The notes: generated by a model not told the origin, from the sequence alone. Shown: positions 41,520 through 50,395, numbered from the stretch's first letter. The stretch: DNA of 64,000 bases from Desulfobacterales bacterium (GCA_016342285.1 JAEINQ010000007.1:1-64000), one strand, 5' to 3'. Numbers and translations: made by a program.

Positions 41520-43742
41520 TCAGAACATTGACCGTCGTCGTCGATTTAACACCTTATGACAGGTCCATCCACCGACCAGACCGAAGCTCAGTGCCAGGAG
41601 CAGGGCCAGAGCCGGCAGCCCCGCGTTCAGGGCCAGAGCCGGCAGCCCCGCGTTCAGGGCCAGGTAGCCAAACCCCACCAGGGGGAGAAGGCCGATGCGA
41701 ACCGTCAGCCGTAGCCCTTCATGCCGGGCGATGACATCGGCCAGAGGTGGGGAATAGCGGTAGTAGGCTCGCACAAAGGCGCTTCCCAGACGCGTGGGGA
41801 GCAGGTAGACGTCCCTGAATTGTCGCAGGATTTTCACGTGGGGTGCCATCAGGGATCCGTAGGCCGCCGTGGCGATGAAACAGCCTCCGCCACCCCCACC
41901 CCCCGATCCGGCCGCAGCCGGGGTCGCCGCCGGGATGGCCGCCCCGGAAGGATCGATGATCACCCCGTTGGCCGCCCCGTCGGCGTCTCCAGTGCCGCCG
42001 TCGACAAGGGTCAGAAGCACGGATTCCCGGTCGGTGCTGAAAGCGGCCTGGGCGGAAAAATCCTGCCAGCCGTTAGCCGCGTCGTATTTGTACCACAGTG
42101 CGTCATCGGGTACGGCCTCGGAGAAATAGACCGTGACCTGGGCCGTGTCGACGGCGGGCGGCAAGGTGATTTTGAAGGCGATCAGCCCCATGGGCATTTG
42201 TGCGGGCCGACCAGCGGTGTCAGCGATGTCAGCCAGATCGCTGACCGCCACAGCAGCCACGCTGGTTACATTGACGGTCCCCTTGACGGCCAGGTTGACG
42301 TTTCGGCCGATGGATTTGATCGCTTTGATGCCGTTTTGGTTGATATCCGGCGTGCCGTCGCCGTCCAGGTCCACCGTGTCATCCACCTCATAGGCATCAA
42401 GCATGCCGTTGGCGTTCAGGTCCCCGGGGTCAGCCCCTTGGGTTGTGAACAGGGGATAGACCGACCATGGGCTTGGCTCGCCCCGATGGTCAACGAACCG
42501 GGCCCGCCAGTAATAGTCCGTTCCCGTCTCAAGGATGAACTGGGGCACGGTAATGGCGGTCAGTTGAGTGGTGGAGGACTGATTGTAGGCCATGTTTCCA
42601 GCGGTAAAGCTGCCGAAGACCCGGCTGATTTGCCACTGGGTGCTGGCGTGGGAGTCACCGTCGGCATCGCTAAAGGCTCCGGTTTTAAGGGTCGGTTGCA
42701 GCGCTATGCCAACGGCACCGTCCTGGGGGGTTGCCGGCACGGGTGCGGCAGGCATGGCATTGAGCGGATCGGTGCCTTTCTTGTATTCATCCAGGTTGGT
42801 CAGGCCGTCGTCGTCGAGGTCGCCGTCGGCATCGTTGATGACGGGAATCAGGCCGTGGGTCACTTCCCAGCCGTCCGGCATGCCGTCGCTGTCCGTGTCA
42901 GTATTATTGGGATCGGTACCGGTATTGGAGGCATCAATGAAAACGCCGGTGTGGGTTTCCACGGAATCGAGTAGGCCGTCACCATCCGTGTCGCCATCGG
43001 TAAGGTTGAACCAGGATTCGGCAAGAACCCCGGTGGTGTCGTTCATCAGAAGCGGAAAGGCGCAGGCGGGGCCGGTGCAATCCAGGTTGTCATAGCCGGT
43101 TTCGGAACGGCCTTTGGCGCCCACCAGGACGGGCACCCTCCCCTTGGTGTCGACTGCCGCGTCGAATTGACCGTCGCCGTCGGCATCGCTGCCGTAGCCG
43201 GCAGCCGGATGAAAAAGTTCGGTCTGAGTCAGGGTGAATCGGAAGTCGCCGCTTGGCGGCATGGCATGGACGGTAAATTTGACCCGGAAAAGGACCGCAT
43301 CGGTGTTGCTGTTGTAACGTGCGCTGCCGTCGGTCTGATCGATGGTGGCGCCGCTGAGGGAGAGCTTTCCGGTTTCCGTGCTGTTTTCCCTGTGGGTTGG
43401 GGTTTCGGACCCGTCTGGATTTACATAGATGAAGGGGAAGGCCGATGTAATGGCATCGGCATTGACCGGTGCGCCTTCGGCATCGGTCAGTGGGGCCTGC
43501 AGTGCTTCGGCGGGGTAGTTGAGGGTAAATGCGGTGGCCGCCACCCCGTCTGCATTGTCGATTGCAATGTTCAGGTAGAGGGTTTCGCCCCGATTGAATT
43601 GTGTTCGGGGGGTACCGGTTTCATCCGTCGCAAGCAAGGAAAGCTGGTATGCCGACGAAATGCCGGGCATCAGGGCCAGTACGAATGCCAGCCCCATGAT
43701 CCAGCCAGTGGCGATTCGCTTATGTTTGATGATCTTCGACAT
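41520..43742 (-). CDS. Secreted protein with thrombospondin type 3 calcium repeats, choice-of-anchor U and CFI-box C-terminus
   Basis: 740 residues from ATG 43742 (a further in-frame start lies at 43796). Signal peptide near residues 9-31 (IMGLAFVLALMPGISSA). Residues about 32-180 resemble a cohesin-like fold. Calcium loops follow (DTDGDGLLDSVE, DTDSDGMPDGWE, DLDDDGLTNLDEY), then an FN3-like part and a choice-of-anchor U region (VTVYFSEAVPDDALWYKYD). A Gly-rich linker leads to CFIATAAYGSLMAPHV, LRQFRDVYLL and the hydrophobic end. The CFI-box C-terminus is a presumed anchoring or processing signal whose mechanism is unknown. A perfect 27-bp tandem duplication lengthens the terminal helix. Likely surface adhesin or polymer-binding protein. 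Confidence 0.85.
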   Translation of the reverse strand: MSKIIKHKRIATGWIMGLAFVLALMPGISSAYQLSLLATDETGTPRTQFNRGETLYLNIAIDNADGVAATAFTLNYPAEALQAPLTDAEGAPVNADAITSAFPFIYVNPDGSETPTHRENSTETGKLSLSGATIDQTDGSARYNSNTDAVLFRVKFTVHAMPPSGDFRFTLTQTELFHPAAGYGSDADGDGQFDAAVDTKGRVPVLVGAKGRSETGYDNLDCTGPACAFPLLMNDTTGVLAESWFNLTDGDTDGDGLLDSVETHTGVFIDASNTGTDPNNTDTDSDGMPDGWEVTHGLIPVINDADGDLDDDGLTNLDEYKKGTDPLNAMPAAPVPATPQDGAVGIALQPTLKTGAFSDADGDSHASTQWQISRVFGSFTAGNMAYNQSSTTQLTAITVPQFILETGTDYYWRARFVDHRGEPSPWSVYPLFTTQGADPGDLNANGMLDAYEVDDTVDLDGDGTPDINQNGIKAIKSIGRNVNLAVKGTVNVTSVAAVAVSDLADIADTAGRPAQMPMGLIAFKITLPPAVDTAQVTVYFSEAVPDDALWYKYDAANGWQDFSAQAAFSTDRESVLLTLVDGGTGDADGAANGVIIDPSGAAIPAATPAAAGSGGGGGGGCFIATAAYGSLMAPHVKILRQFRDVYLLPTRLGSAFVRAYYRYSPPLADVIARHEGLRLTVRIGLLPLVGFGYLALNAGLPALALNAGLPALALLLALSFGLVGGWTCHKVLNRRRRSMF
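41601..41664 (-). repeat. 27-bp tandem duplication in the C-terminal helix
   Basis: Two perfect in-frame copies (41601-41627, 41628-41654) and the first bases of a third encode LNAGLPALA twice. Each unit adds nine residues to the last hydrophobic segment, so copy-number change would keep frame but change helix length. Confidence 0.9.
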
Positions 43743-43981
43743 GTCGCGAAGAATATCCTCCAGTTTTTGTTGGCTTCCTAACCCCAAGCCGACCATGAGG
43801 TCAGATACCCTGAGCGCGGTCGTTTTTATACCATCATTTCCGCCATGGGTCCAGAACTGTTCCCGCGCCCAGGCTCTGTCCGGATGCGTTTCCGCCCTGC
43901 CGCCGCGCGGCCATCGGCTTCAACGGCCGCGGTGCCGAGGATGTCTTGATCCGGGTGGTCAGCGGATCTTTGGTGACTTCA

Positions 43982-44009
43982 TTGACAAATTTCGGTTAAA
44001 AGATAATAT
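43982..44009 (+). promoter_or_regulatory. Candidate promoter of the radical SAM peptide operon
   Basis: TTGACA (43982-43987), 16-nt spacer, TAATAT (44004-44009), set in a short AT-rich island about 180 nt before the PqqD-like start. The rest of the 43743-44185 gap shows no gene. Confidence 0.5.
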
Positions 44010-44185
44010 AAGTCTTTCAAGGGCCGTGCCAACCCCCGGCGAAAGGCTGAAAACAAGCTTGTTTTTTTCGGCTGAGCCTCTTTTGATCCCTGAAAGCTTT
44101 GGGGCGGCTTGTGGACAGAGATGACGGTTTCGGGCAAAGACGGTTGACCCCTCGGGGACGGGGAGAACTCAGGACGGATTGGAAC

Positions 44186-44476
44186 ATGAAGGAAAAGACT
44201 TACGACAAGCGACCCGATATCATCTTCCGGGAGGTTGCCGGTGAAAACCTCCTGGTGCCGATCCGAGGCGATCTGGCGGACATGCGGCGGATTTTTTCGA
44301 TCAATGCCGTGGGCGGTTGTGTCTGGGAACTCCTCGACGGTCAAAGATCCATGAAAAGGATTGTCGAGGCCGTCTGTGATCGGTTTGACGCTCCCGACCC
44401 GGACCAGGTTAAGGCCGACGTGTTGGCCTTTGTCTCCGGCCTCTTGGAGGCGCAACTGGCCTTTGAGGTGGACTGA
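44186..44476 (+). CDS. PqqD-like peptide chaperone (RiPP recognition element)
   Basis: 96 residues. The pattern FREVAGENLLVPIRGDLAD..FSINAVGGCVWELLDGQRSMKRIVEAVCDRF is that of PqqD/RRE proteins: three strands then a helix bundle that grips the leader of a precursor peptide and presents it to the modifying enzyme. ATG 44186 begins a conserved MKEKxYxKRPD start; upstream codons are unconserved. It precedes the radical SAM gene by one base, consistent with coupled translation. Confidence 0.9.
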   Translation: MKEKTYDKRPDIIFREVAGENLLVPIRGDLADMRRIFSINAVGGCVWELLDGQRSMKRIVEAVCDRFDAPDPDQVKADVLAFVSGLLEAQLAFEVD

Positions 44477-44477
44477 C

Positions 44478-45575
44478 ATGCTGACCTGTTCCGACACCGC
44501 CTCAAGTTCGAAGCAATACCTGGAACTGGTGGGCCAAAAGGCCATTCGAAACCGGATCCCCATGTCTGGGTCCATTGATCTGACCCATCGCTGCAATTTA
44601 AATTGCATCCACTGCTACCTCGGTGATAAAATTCGTGCCGACCGTTTGGCCGAAAGAGAGCTGCCCGCTCGACGCTGGTGCGCTGTTTTGGACGAACTGG
44701 CCGATGCCGGTTGCCTTTACCTGCTTTTTTCCGGTGGCGAACCGTTGATCCGGGACGATTTCGGGGATATCTACACCCATGCCAAGAAGTGCGGCATGTT
44801 GGTGACGGTCTTCACAAACGGGACGACCATTACCGATGGCATCGTGGATCTGTTTCGGGATTATCCGCCATTTGCGGTGGAGATCAGCATCTATGGGGCC
44901 AGCGAAAGGACCTGTGAACGGATAACCGGTCGAAAAGACGCTCTTGCCCGGTGCCTGAAAGGGATAGAGATGCTCCTTGCCGCCGGTATTCGGGTCAGCC
45001 TCAAAACCGTTTTAATGAACCAAAACCGAGCCGAACTGACGGCCATTGGGCGGATCGCGGAGAATCTTGGGGTCGATTTTCGATTTGATGCGGCGATTTT
45101 TTCCGGCCTAAACGGTGAGCCGCTGCCTCAGGGGATTCGGGTCGATCCCGAAGCAGCCGTGGCCTTGGAATTGGCTGATGCCAAGCGGTTGGGGCAGTGG
45201 CGCCGCTATTTTCTCAGGATGCAGGGCGAACCGGTATCGGACCGCCTGTACCGGTGCGGGGCCGGGGAGACCAACTTTTACATCGATCCTTACGGTTTTC
45301 TGACACCGTGCCTGATGGTGACCAATCCCCGGTACGACTTGGGGGCGGGATCTTTTCTGACAGGCTGGCATGGGGAGATTGCAAAGATTCGTGAACGAAA
45401 GACGGGCGATGAATTTGTCTGCCGAACTTGTGAGAAACGATCCCTGTGCGAGATTTGCCCGGCTTTTTTCCGCGTTGAGACCGGCAGTGAGCAGATCCGC
45501 TCGGAGTATATCTGTGCTATGGGCCGCCACCGCTACCGTACCGTGGTCGCATCCATGGACAGCAAAGGAGACTGA
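44478..45575 (+). CDS. Radical SAM/SPASM peptide-modifying enzyme
   Basis: 365 residues. The radical SAM motif is CNLNCIHC (C39, C43, C46), binding the SAM-cleaving [4Fe-4S] cluster. FSGGEPLIRDD is the GGE/SAM-binding loop. The SPASM region at the C-terminus supplies auxiliary cluster ligands (YRCGAGETNFYIDPYGFLTPC, then CRTCEKRSLCEICP and the last Cys in YICAMGRH). Such enzymes form thioether, C-C or epimerised residues in peptides. The neighbouring precursor with three Cys and a PqqD carrier make it the likely tailoring enzyme. A GGAG before the next ATG overlaps its 3' end. Confidence 0.93.
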   Translation: MLTCSDTASSSKQYLELVGQKAIRNRIPMSGSIDLTHRCNLNCIHCYLGDKIRADRLAERELPARRWCAVLDELADAGCLYLLFSGGEPLIRDDFGDIYTHAKKCGMLVTVFTNGTTITDGIVDLFRDYPPFAVEISIYGASERTCERITGRKDALARCLKGIEMLLAAGIRVSLKTVLMNQNRAELTAIGRIAENLGVDFRFDAAIFSGLNGEPLPQGIRVDPEAAVALELADAKRLGQWRRYFLRMQGEPVSDRLYRCGAGETNFYIDPYGFLTPCLMVTNPRYDLGAGSFLTGWHGEIAKIRERKTGDEFVCRTCEKRSLCEICPAFFRVETGSEQIRSEYICAMGRHRYRTVVASMDSKGD

Positions 45576-45578
45576 AAA

Positions 45579-45758
45579 ATGGCTGATGAACGCCAAAACG
45601 GACAAAAAGAAACCTACCGGAAACCAGTACTGGTCACCATTGATCTGGCCGCCGAAGAGGTGCTGGCCGTGGGGTGTAAAGCCCCTTCTGTCCACGGATT
45701 TAACAATCCGGGAAACACTTGCCGGGCGCCCAAGCGTTGTCTTGCCAACGGGTCCTGA
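45579..45758 (+). CDS. Putative RiPP precursor peptide, 59 aa, Cys-containing core
   Basis: A short gene with a clear AAAGGAG ribosome site, starting 3 nt after the radical SAM stop. The predicted leader reads YRKPVLVTIDLAAEEVLAVG and is followed by a core starting at GCK with Cys at 33, 48 and 54, rich in Gly, Pro, Asn and Arg, ending CLANGS. The YxKPxL...EEVLAxGCK style is seen, to my knowledge, in other short peptides next to PqqD/radical SAM genes in this phylum. Modified positions are unknown; Cys side chains and their neighbours are likely targets. Confidence 0.85.
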   Translation: MADERQNGQKETYRKPVLVTIDLAAEEVLAVGCKAPSVHGFNNPGNTCRAPKRCLANGS

Positions 45759-45774
45759 CACTGTCAGGGTATCC

Positions 45775-46710
45775 TTGGAACACCATTCGCTCTTACCGCT
45801 GCGACCCCGCCGGGGGGCCACTCGCCATGGCTGGCAACGGCTTTTATTCGCTTACTGGCGTCTTCATGACACTCTTCTTGCCGAAAGGGGCCGCCCTTTT
45901 GAGGGAACGCCTGCCCGTACTCCCGAGGATATTGCCAATTTTATGACCCATGCCGCCTTTCACAATCTCGAAGGGTTGCCTGCGCCCCGGGCCATGGGAA
46001 GGCCCGGCATCGGAGACACGGCCTGGTTTGCTTCCCTGGCCACCGCCCGGAAAATGGCGGCCCGTCATCCTTTGCCGGCCGAAGGAAGGGTATTTCAAGA
46101 GATGGCGGCCCGAATACCGGATGCGGTACAGACGGCCAAGGCCAATATCATTGAATCGGGTCGAATGGACGGTGCTGCCGCAATGCCCTATGCGGTTTTT
46201 GTCGCTAAAGTGGGGCTGGAAACCGGTGCGTTTCTCTATTCCGGCGTTACGGTGAATGGGACGTTGGTCGCCCTGACCCTGCTTCGGAAGGCTCCGGGGA
46301 GCGATTTGTACAAAGCGGTGTGGGCCGGGGTCTGCGACCCGGAAACCATGGGCTGGCGCGACAAGGCGTTCAAACGCGGCCTTTCGCGTCTGGTCCGGCG
46401 CTATCAGCTCAAGATCAGGCAATATCCAGACGCCTGTATCGATTTTATGGGGACCATTACCGTTGGGGCGGCCCTCATGGGCCACGCTCTGTTTAAACAC
46501 CTGAGAAAGGCCGAGATGGAGCGGCTTGGGGCATTGGGGCCGGATGAATACGCGGTGCTGCGGCGCCGGGTGGTCGCCTATTCCTATCCCCGGTTTGAAG
46601 CGGCGCAACTGATCCGGCCCATGGAGATCCTTCGTGGCGCGGCCCGGCGGGCGGTGGAGGCGGCCACAACACCGGTCAAGTCCTTGTTGGGGAGCCAATG
46701 GCGAAGATAA
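45775..46710 (+). CDS. Unknown protein of the radical SAM peptide operon
   Basis: About 311 residues if translation starts at TTG 45775 (after CAGGG); the next Met is at residue 57 of this frame (MTHAAFHNLEG). The frame runs open further upstream but only through the radical SAM and precursor genes. No domain is recognised. There are a few His/Asp residues but no known catalytic motif, and no signal peptide. The C-terminal third is basic and amphipathic (KHLRKAEMERLGALGPDEYA). Its stop overlaps the next gene by 13 nt, tying it to the operon. Confidence 0.65.
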   Translation: MEHHSLLPLRPRRGATRHGWQRLLFAYWRLHDTLLAERGRPFEGTPARTPEDIANFMTHAAFHNLEGLPAPRAMGRPGIGDTAWFASLATARKMAARHPLPAEGRVFQEMAARIPDAVQTAKANIIESGRMDGAAAMPYAVFVAKVGLETGAFLYSGVTVNGTLVALTLLRKAPGSDLYKAVWAGVCDPETMGWRDKAFKRGLSRLVRRYQLKIRQYPDACIDFMGTITVGAALMGHALFKHLRKAEMERLGALGPDEYAVLRRRVVAYSYPRFEAAQLIRPMEILRGAARRAVEAATTPVKSLLGSQWRR

Positions 46711-47618
46711 AAAAAGCCCCGTTACTGGCCCTGAGCGTGGCCGAAGTGCATCAGGTCCTCACCGGTGACGGTGCGATTCAAATTCATGAAGACGATCCGG
46801 TGCTGGGAAATTTTATTGTTCCGCACCAGCAGGCGTGGGGCCGTGCCGATTTGATGCTTGACATCTCTATGCAATGGCCGGATGGAAAAGAATTTCAAAG
46901 GTATGAAAAGGTGTTCGACAGCCATGGGGCCTGGTCCCTGTGGCGACATGAAAAAAATCGCCTGCTGCAATTGCACCCTCCTGGCGCCCCCTGGCCGGTC
47001 TGGCAATTGCTCACCGACGAGACGTTTGGTTCCGGCACGCTTTTTTTGGGTGATGGCCGCATTATCGGGCAGGATGGGCGGATTGAACTGACCAACCCCT
47101 TGCGCTATCCCCTGGACCAGGTTTTACTCATGCATCACCTGGTTTTACGAGGCGGCCTTCTTGTTCATGGGGCCGGGGTTCGATGGGACCGCGCGGGGTA
47201 TCTCTTTCCCGGGGTGTCCGGGGCCGGCAAAAGCACCCTGTCAAGGCTTTTGGGCGCTGCCGGCCACCAGGTGCTCAGTGACGACAGAATGATGATTCGA
47301 AAGATGGGGCCGACGTTCAAGGCCTTTGGTACCCCTTGGCCCGGGGATGCCGGTATGGCCGTCAACGGAGGCGGACCCCTGGCAGGCATGTTTTTCCTCA
47401 AACGCGGCGATCGGGACCGAATCGTTTCCATAGACCCCGGCACGGCACTCAAGCGCCTGATGCCCGTGACCAGTATCCCCTGGTATGACCCGTTGTTGTT
47501 CGGGCCGGCACTTGAAATTTGCGATGACCTTGTCTCCAGTGTCCCGGCCTTTGATCTGTTCTTCAGGCCGACTTCCGGAATTGTCCATGTGCTGGAAGCA
47601 TTTCAAAGAACCCACTGA
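46698..47618 (+). CDS. HPr kinase-like protein of the RiPP operon
   Basis: 306 residues. The P-loop PGVSGAGKST (171-180) follows VHGAGV (156-161) and precedes VLSDDRMMIRK, the order of the HPr kinase/PEPCK-like fold. No HPr or other PTS gene is present, and homologues in lasso-peptide and SynChlorMet clusters act, or are thought to act, on the peptide; lasso-associated ones phosphorylate the C-terminal Ser. The precursor here ends in Ser, which fits but does not prove this. Start ATG 46698. Confidence 0.85.
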   Translation: MAKIKKAPLLALSVAEVHQVLTGDGAIQIHEDDPVLGNFIVPHQQAWGRADLMLDISMQWPDGKEFQRYEKVFDSHGAWSLWRHEKNRLLQLHPPGAPWPVWQLLTDETFGSGTLFLGDGRIIGQDGRIELTNPLRYPLDQVLLMHHLVLRGGLLVHGAGVRWDRAGYLFPGVSGAGKSTLSRLLGAAGHQVLSDDRMMIRKMGPTFKAFGTPWPGDAGMAVNGGGPLAGMFFLKRGDRDRIVSIDPGTALKRLMPVTSIPWYDPLLFGPALEICDDLVSSVPAFDLFFRPTSGIVHVLEAFQRTH

Positions 47619-47622
47619 GGGG

Positions 47623-48114
47623 GTGGCGGCACCAACGTCCCGCAAAGAGAGAGGGCCTCAAACGGCGGATCTCTTTGAATCGATCCTGCGCCGTGGAGCG
47701 CGGCTTTGCTTTAAGGTTTCCGGCGCCTCCATGAGGCCGCTGATTCGATCCGGGGACGCGGTGGTGGTCGAGCGGGTTGCGGCCTGTGACCTCAAGCCGG
47801 GAGACCTGATCTTCTTTGTCAACCGCCGAAGGTCGCCGGTGCTGCACCGGATTCTGAGGATCGACCGGGGTGGGCAGGGGGGTGTGGTGTTTCGGACCAA
47901 GGGCGACGCCCAGGGGATGTTCGACGAACCGGTCGAACCGCCGTCGGTCCTGGGAAGGGTCATTCGCATTGAGCGATCTCGCCACGGTCTGATCGGTCGG
48001 GTCATTGACCTTGATTCACCACCGTGGCGGCGCATGGCCCCCGTCCTTGCCCTGGTGCATCTGGGGGTGAATCGGTTGTGGTCCGTGGCCATGCGCCTTC
48101 AGGGGCGCATGTGA
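47623..48114 (+). CDS. S24/S26 signal-peptidase-like protein
   Basis: 163 residues from GTG 47623, 4 nt after the kinase stop; ATG 47587 is an alternative. FKVSGASMRPLIRSGD contains the nucleophile Ser of S26 peptidases. The second catalytic position is His in SPVLHRILRI, as in SipW/ER-type enzymes, not Lys. A hydrophobic stretch near the C-terminus (MAPVLALVHLGVNRLW) may be a weak membrane contact. Probably cleaves the leader from the modified peptide, though no export gene is seen. Confidence 0.85.
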   Translation: MAAPTSRKERGPQTADLFESILRRGARLCFKVSGASMRPLIRSGDAVVVERVAACDLKPGDLIFFVNRRRSPVLHRILRIDRGGQGGVVFRTKGDAQGMFDEPVEPPSVLGRVIRIERSRHGLIGRVIDLDSPPWRRMAPVLALVHLGVNRLWSVAMRLQGRM

Positions 48115-48316
48115 TATTCCCTTTTTCTATCACACCCCCACGAGACCGCGAAGATTGACCGTTTCGTAAAAAGCGGTTCCAGCCCGCAAGCGGCCATCTA
48201 TCGGAAAGAAAACAGGATATCGCCTATGCTGGGCGAATGCTTCCATAGAAGTCGGTTTATTAACCACAAAGAACGGGTCTTGCCCTCACCGGCGCCCTGC
48301 GCTATATAGAGACGTT
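48115..48316. other. Gap after the RiPP operon
   Basis: About 200 bp containing a TTTCGTAAAAAGC dispersed motif (48162-48175, also at 3778) and an AACCACAAAGAACGGG segment. No terminator with a T-run is seen. Confidence 0.4.
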
Positions 48317-48649
48317 ATGAAACAGTATGTCATCGACGAGTTGCGCCCTTCGGACCATGAGACGTTGAAAGCGTACCTGGATGGTCACCTGGAAAGCACC
48401 GGTGTCTCGGGACTCTATCATCTTCGGCTGCCGGAAGATCTCCTGACCGACATCCAGAAAGCCCATGACCGCTGTCAGCCTTTGTATCTGGCGCTGGAAC
48501 TGGGCCCGGATGCGCTGGCCTGCGAGCTTCTCGTTCGTACGGACAGCTGCGTGCGATGCGACTGCATGGGATACGCCACACCGGAACAGTGCAAGTGGGC
48601 CATGGAGACGGTGGATGCCGTCTTGGACAAACTGTCCCTGATCCACTGA
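48317..48649 (+). CDS. Small conserved hypothetical protein, 110 aa
   Basis: Not recognised as a named family. It starts MKQYVIDELRPSDHETLKAY and ends with a Cys-containing turn (DSCVRCDCMGYATPEQCKWA), where four Cys lie close together and could bind a metal. It is soluble, acidic and without a signal peptide. It precedes RNase J by 94 bp in the same direction. Confidence 0.7.
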   Translation: MKQYVIDELRPSDHETLKAYLDGHLESTGVSGLYHLRLPEDLLTDIQKAHDRCQPLYLALELGPDALACELLVRTDSCVRCDCMGYATPEQCKWAMETVDAVLDKLSLIH

Positions 48650-48743
48650 CCACCCCCTGGGTGGGGTAAAATCGACCGCCGCCGGCGCTGAAGGCCTTTC
48701 CGGCAGCGATGACCACGGCTCCCGAGAACGGGGTACCATACAC

Positions 48744-50393
48744 ATGCTCAAGATTATTCCCCTAGGCGGGTTGGGTGAAATCGGCCTGAACATGATGGCC
48801 TTCGAGTTTGGCCAGTCCCTGTTTGTCATCGACGCCGGTCTCATGTTTCCCGAAGATTACATGCTGGGGATCGATTACGTTATTCCCGACATTACCTACC
48901 TTCGCCAGAACCGCAACAAAATCTCCGGCATTGTGCTCACCCACGCCCATGAGGATCACATCGGCGCACTCCCCTATGTGCTCCGGGAGATCAGCGTTCC
49001 GGTTTTCGGCACGCCATTTACCATTGAGATGGTCCGCCACAAACTCGAGGAGCACGGCCTGCTGGCCGCGACCCAGCTTCATATCATCCATCCCGGTGAA
49101 ACCCTTCGGCTCGGCGATTTCGAGATCGAATTCATTCGGGTCTGCCACAGCGTGGTGGACGGTGTTGGTCTGGCCATCCAGACCCCCTATGGCCAGATCG
49201 TCCACACCGGTGATTTCAAGATCGGCGACACCTCGGATCCCGGCATGACCACCGATGTCAACCGGTTTGCCCGGTGCGGAGAGAAAGGGGTGCTCGCGCT
49301 GCTTTCTGATTCCACCAATGTGGAAAAGCAGGGGTACACCATCTCGGATCGGGAGGTGGGTGAGACCATGACCCGGCTGGCCGCAAAGAGTCCGGGCCGG
49401 ATTATCGTCGGCCTCTTCGCATCGAGCATTCCGAGAATCCAACAGGCCGTGAACACCGCTTCGGAGATGGGCAGGCGGGTGGTCTTCAACGGCCGCAGCA
49501 TCGAAACCAGTGTCCGCATCGCCCGGTCCCTGGGCTATATCAACATTCCGGACGGGATGGAGATCGACATATCGGAAGTCAATACCGTTTTTGACGAAGA
49601 ACTGATGATCATCACCACGGGCAGTCAAGGCGAACCCATGGCCGCCCTGGCCCGAATGGCGTCCGGTACCCACAAGCAGATCCGAATCAAGACGGGCGAT
49701 ACGGTGATTCTCTCTTCCAAATTCATTCCCGGAAACGAGCGCGCCATCGCCGCCATCATCAACAACCTTTACCGGTTGGGCGCGGATGTGATCTATGAGA
49801 AAATATCCGAAATTCACGTTTCCGGCCATGCCTTCCGGGAAGAGCTCAAGCTGATGATGAGCCTGACACGGCCCCGGTACTTCATTCCGATTCACGGCGA
49901 GTACCGTCACCTGATCCACCACGCCCGCCTGGCCCATGAAGCCGGCATTGCCGAAAACCACATCCTGCTGGCGGAAAATGGGCAGGTCATCACCTTCGAC
50001 GAGAATGGCGGCCGACTCAGCGACACCGTTCCCACCGGGAGGATTCTCATCGACGGCAAAGGCGTGGGAGATGTGGGACGAAGCGTTCTTAAGGAACGGC
50101 GGGTGCTTTCCGAAGACGGCCTGGTGGTGGTCAACATGGCCTTTGACGAGGAGACGGGCATCATTGTGTACGGGCCGGAAATCGTTTCGCGGGGATTTGT
50201 TTTTGAAACCGTCACCGGGCACCTGCTCGAAGACGCCAAATGCGTGGTGTTGGAGATCGTTGATGAAGTCGGGCCGGAAACGCCCCAGCGGGTGAACGTC
50301 ATTCGGACGCGCATCCAGTCCGCTCTTCGAAAATATTTTTCTTTTACCATTAAACGGCGCCCGGTAATACTTCCGTTCATTCTCGAAATCTGA
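48744..50393 (+). CDS. rnj: Ribonuclease J
   Basis: A metallo-beta-lactamase/beta-CASP RNase with 5'-exonuclease and endonuclease activity in RNA decay. 549 residues. HAHEDHIGALPYVL carries the HxHxDH zinc motif, HTGDFKIG the next ligand region, GSQGEPMAAL the beta-CASP part and PIHGEYRHLIHHARLA the RNase J-specific motif. ftsK starts 3 nt after its stop, so the two genes are transcribed together. Confidence 0.96.
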   Translation: MLKIIPLGGLGEIGLNMMAFEFGQSLFVIDAGLMFPEDYMLGIDYVIPDITYLRQNRNKISGIVLTHAHEDHIGALPYVLREISVPVFGTPFTIEMVRHKLEEHGLLAATQLHIIHPGETLRLGDFEIEFIRVCHSVVDGVGLAIQTPYGQIVHTGDFKIGDTSDPGMTTDVNRFARCGEKGVLALLSDSTNVEKQGYTISDREVGETMTRLAAKSPGRIIVGLFASSIPRIQQAVNTASEMGRRVVFNGRSIETSVRIARSLGYINIPDGMEIDISEVNTVFDEELMIITTGSQGEPMAALARMASGTHKQIRIKTGDTVILSSKFIPGNERAIAAIINNLYRLGADVIYEKISEIHVSGHAFREELKLMMSLTRPRYFIPIHGEYRHLIHHARLAHEAGIAENHILLAENGQVITFDENGGRLSDTVPTGRILIDGKGVGDVGRSVLKERRVLSEDGLVVVNMAFDEETGIIVYGPEIVSRGFVFETVTGHLLEDAKCVVLEIVDEVGPETPQRVNVIRTRIQSALRKYFSFTIKRRPVILPFILEI

Positions 50394-50395
50394 TC

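Noticed and set aside
41721-42974. 417-aa plus-strand ORF opposite the CFI-box gene
   Set aside because: Mirror of Asp/Gly-rich repeats; low complexity, no family.
45370-45774. N-terminal extension of the unknown RiPP-operon protein
   Set aside because: It runs through the radical SAM and precursor genes in another frame.
48762-50222. 486-aa minus-strand ORF opposite RNase J
   Set aside because: Antisense shadow; the plus strand encodes a complete conserved enzyme.
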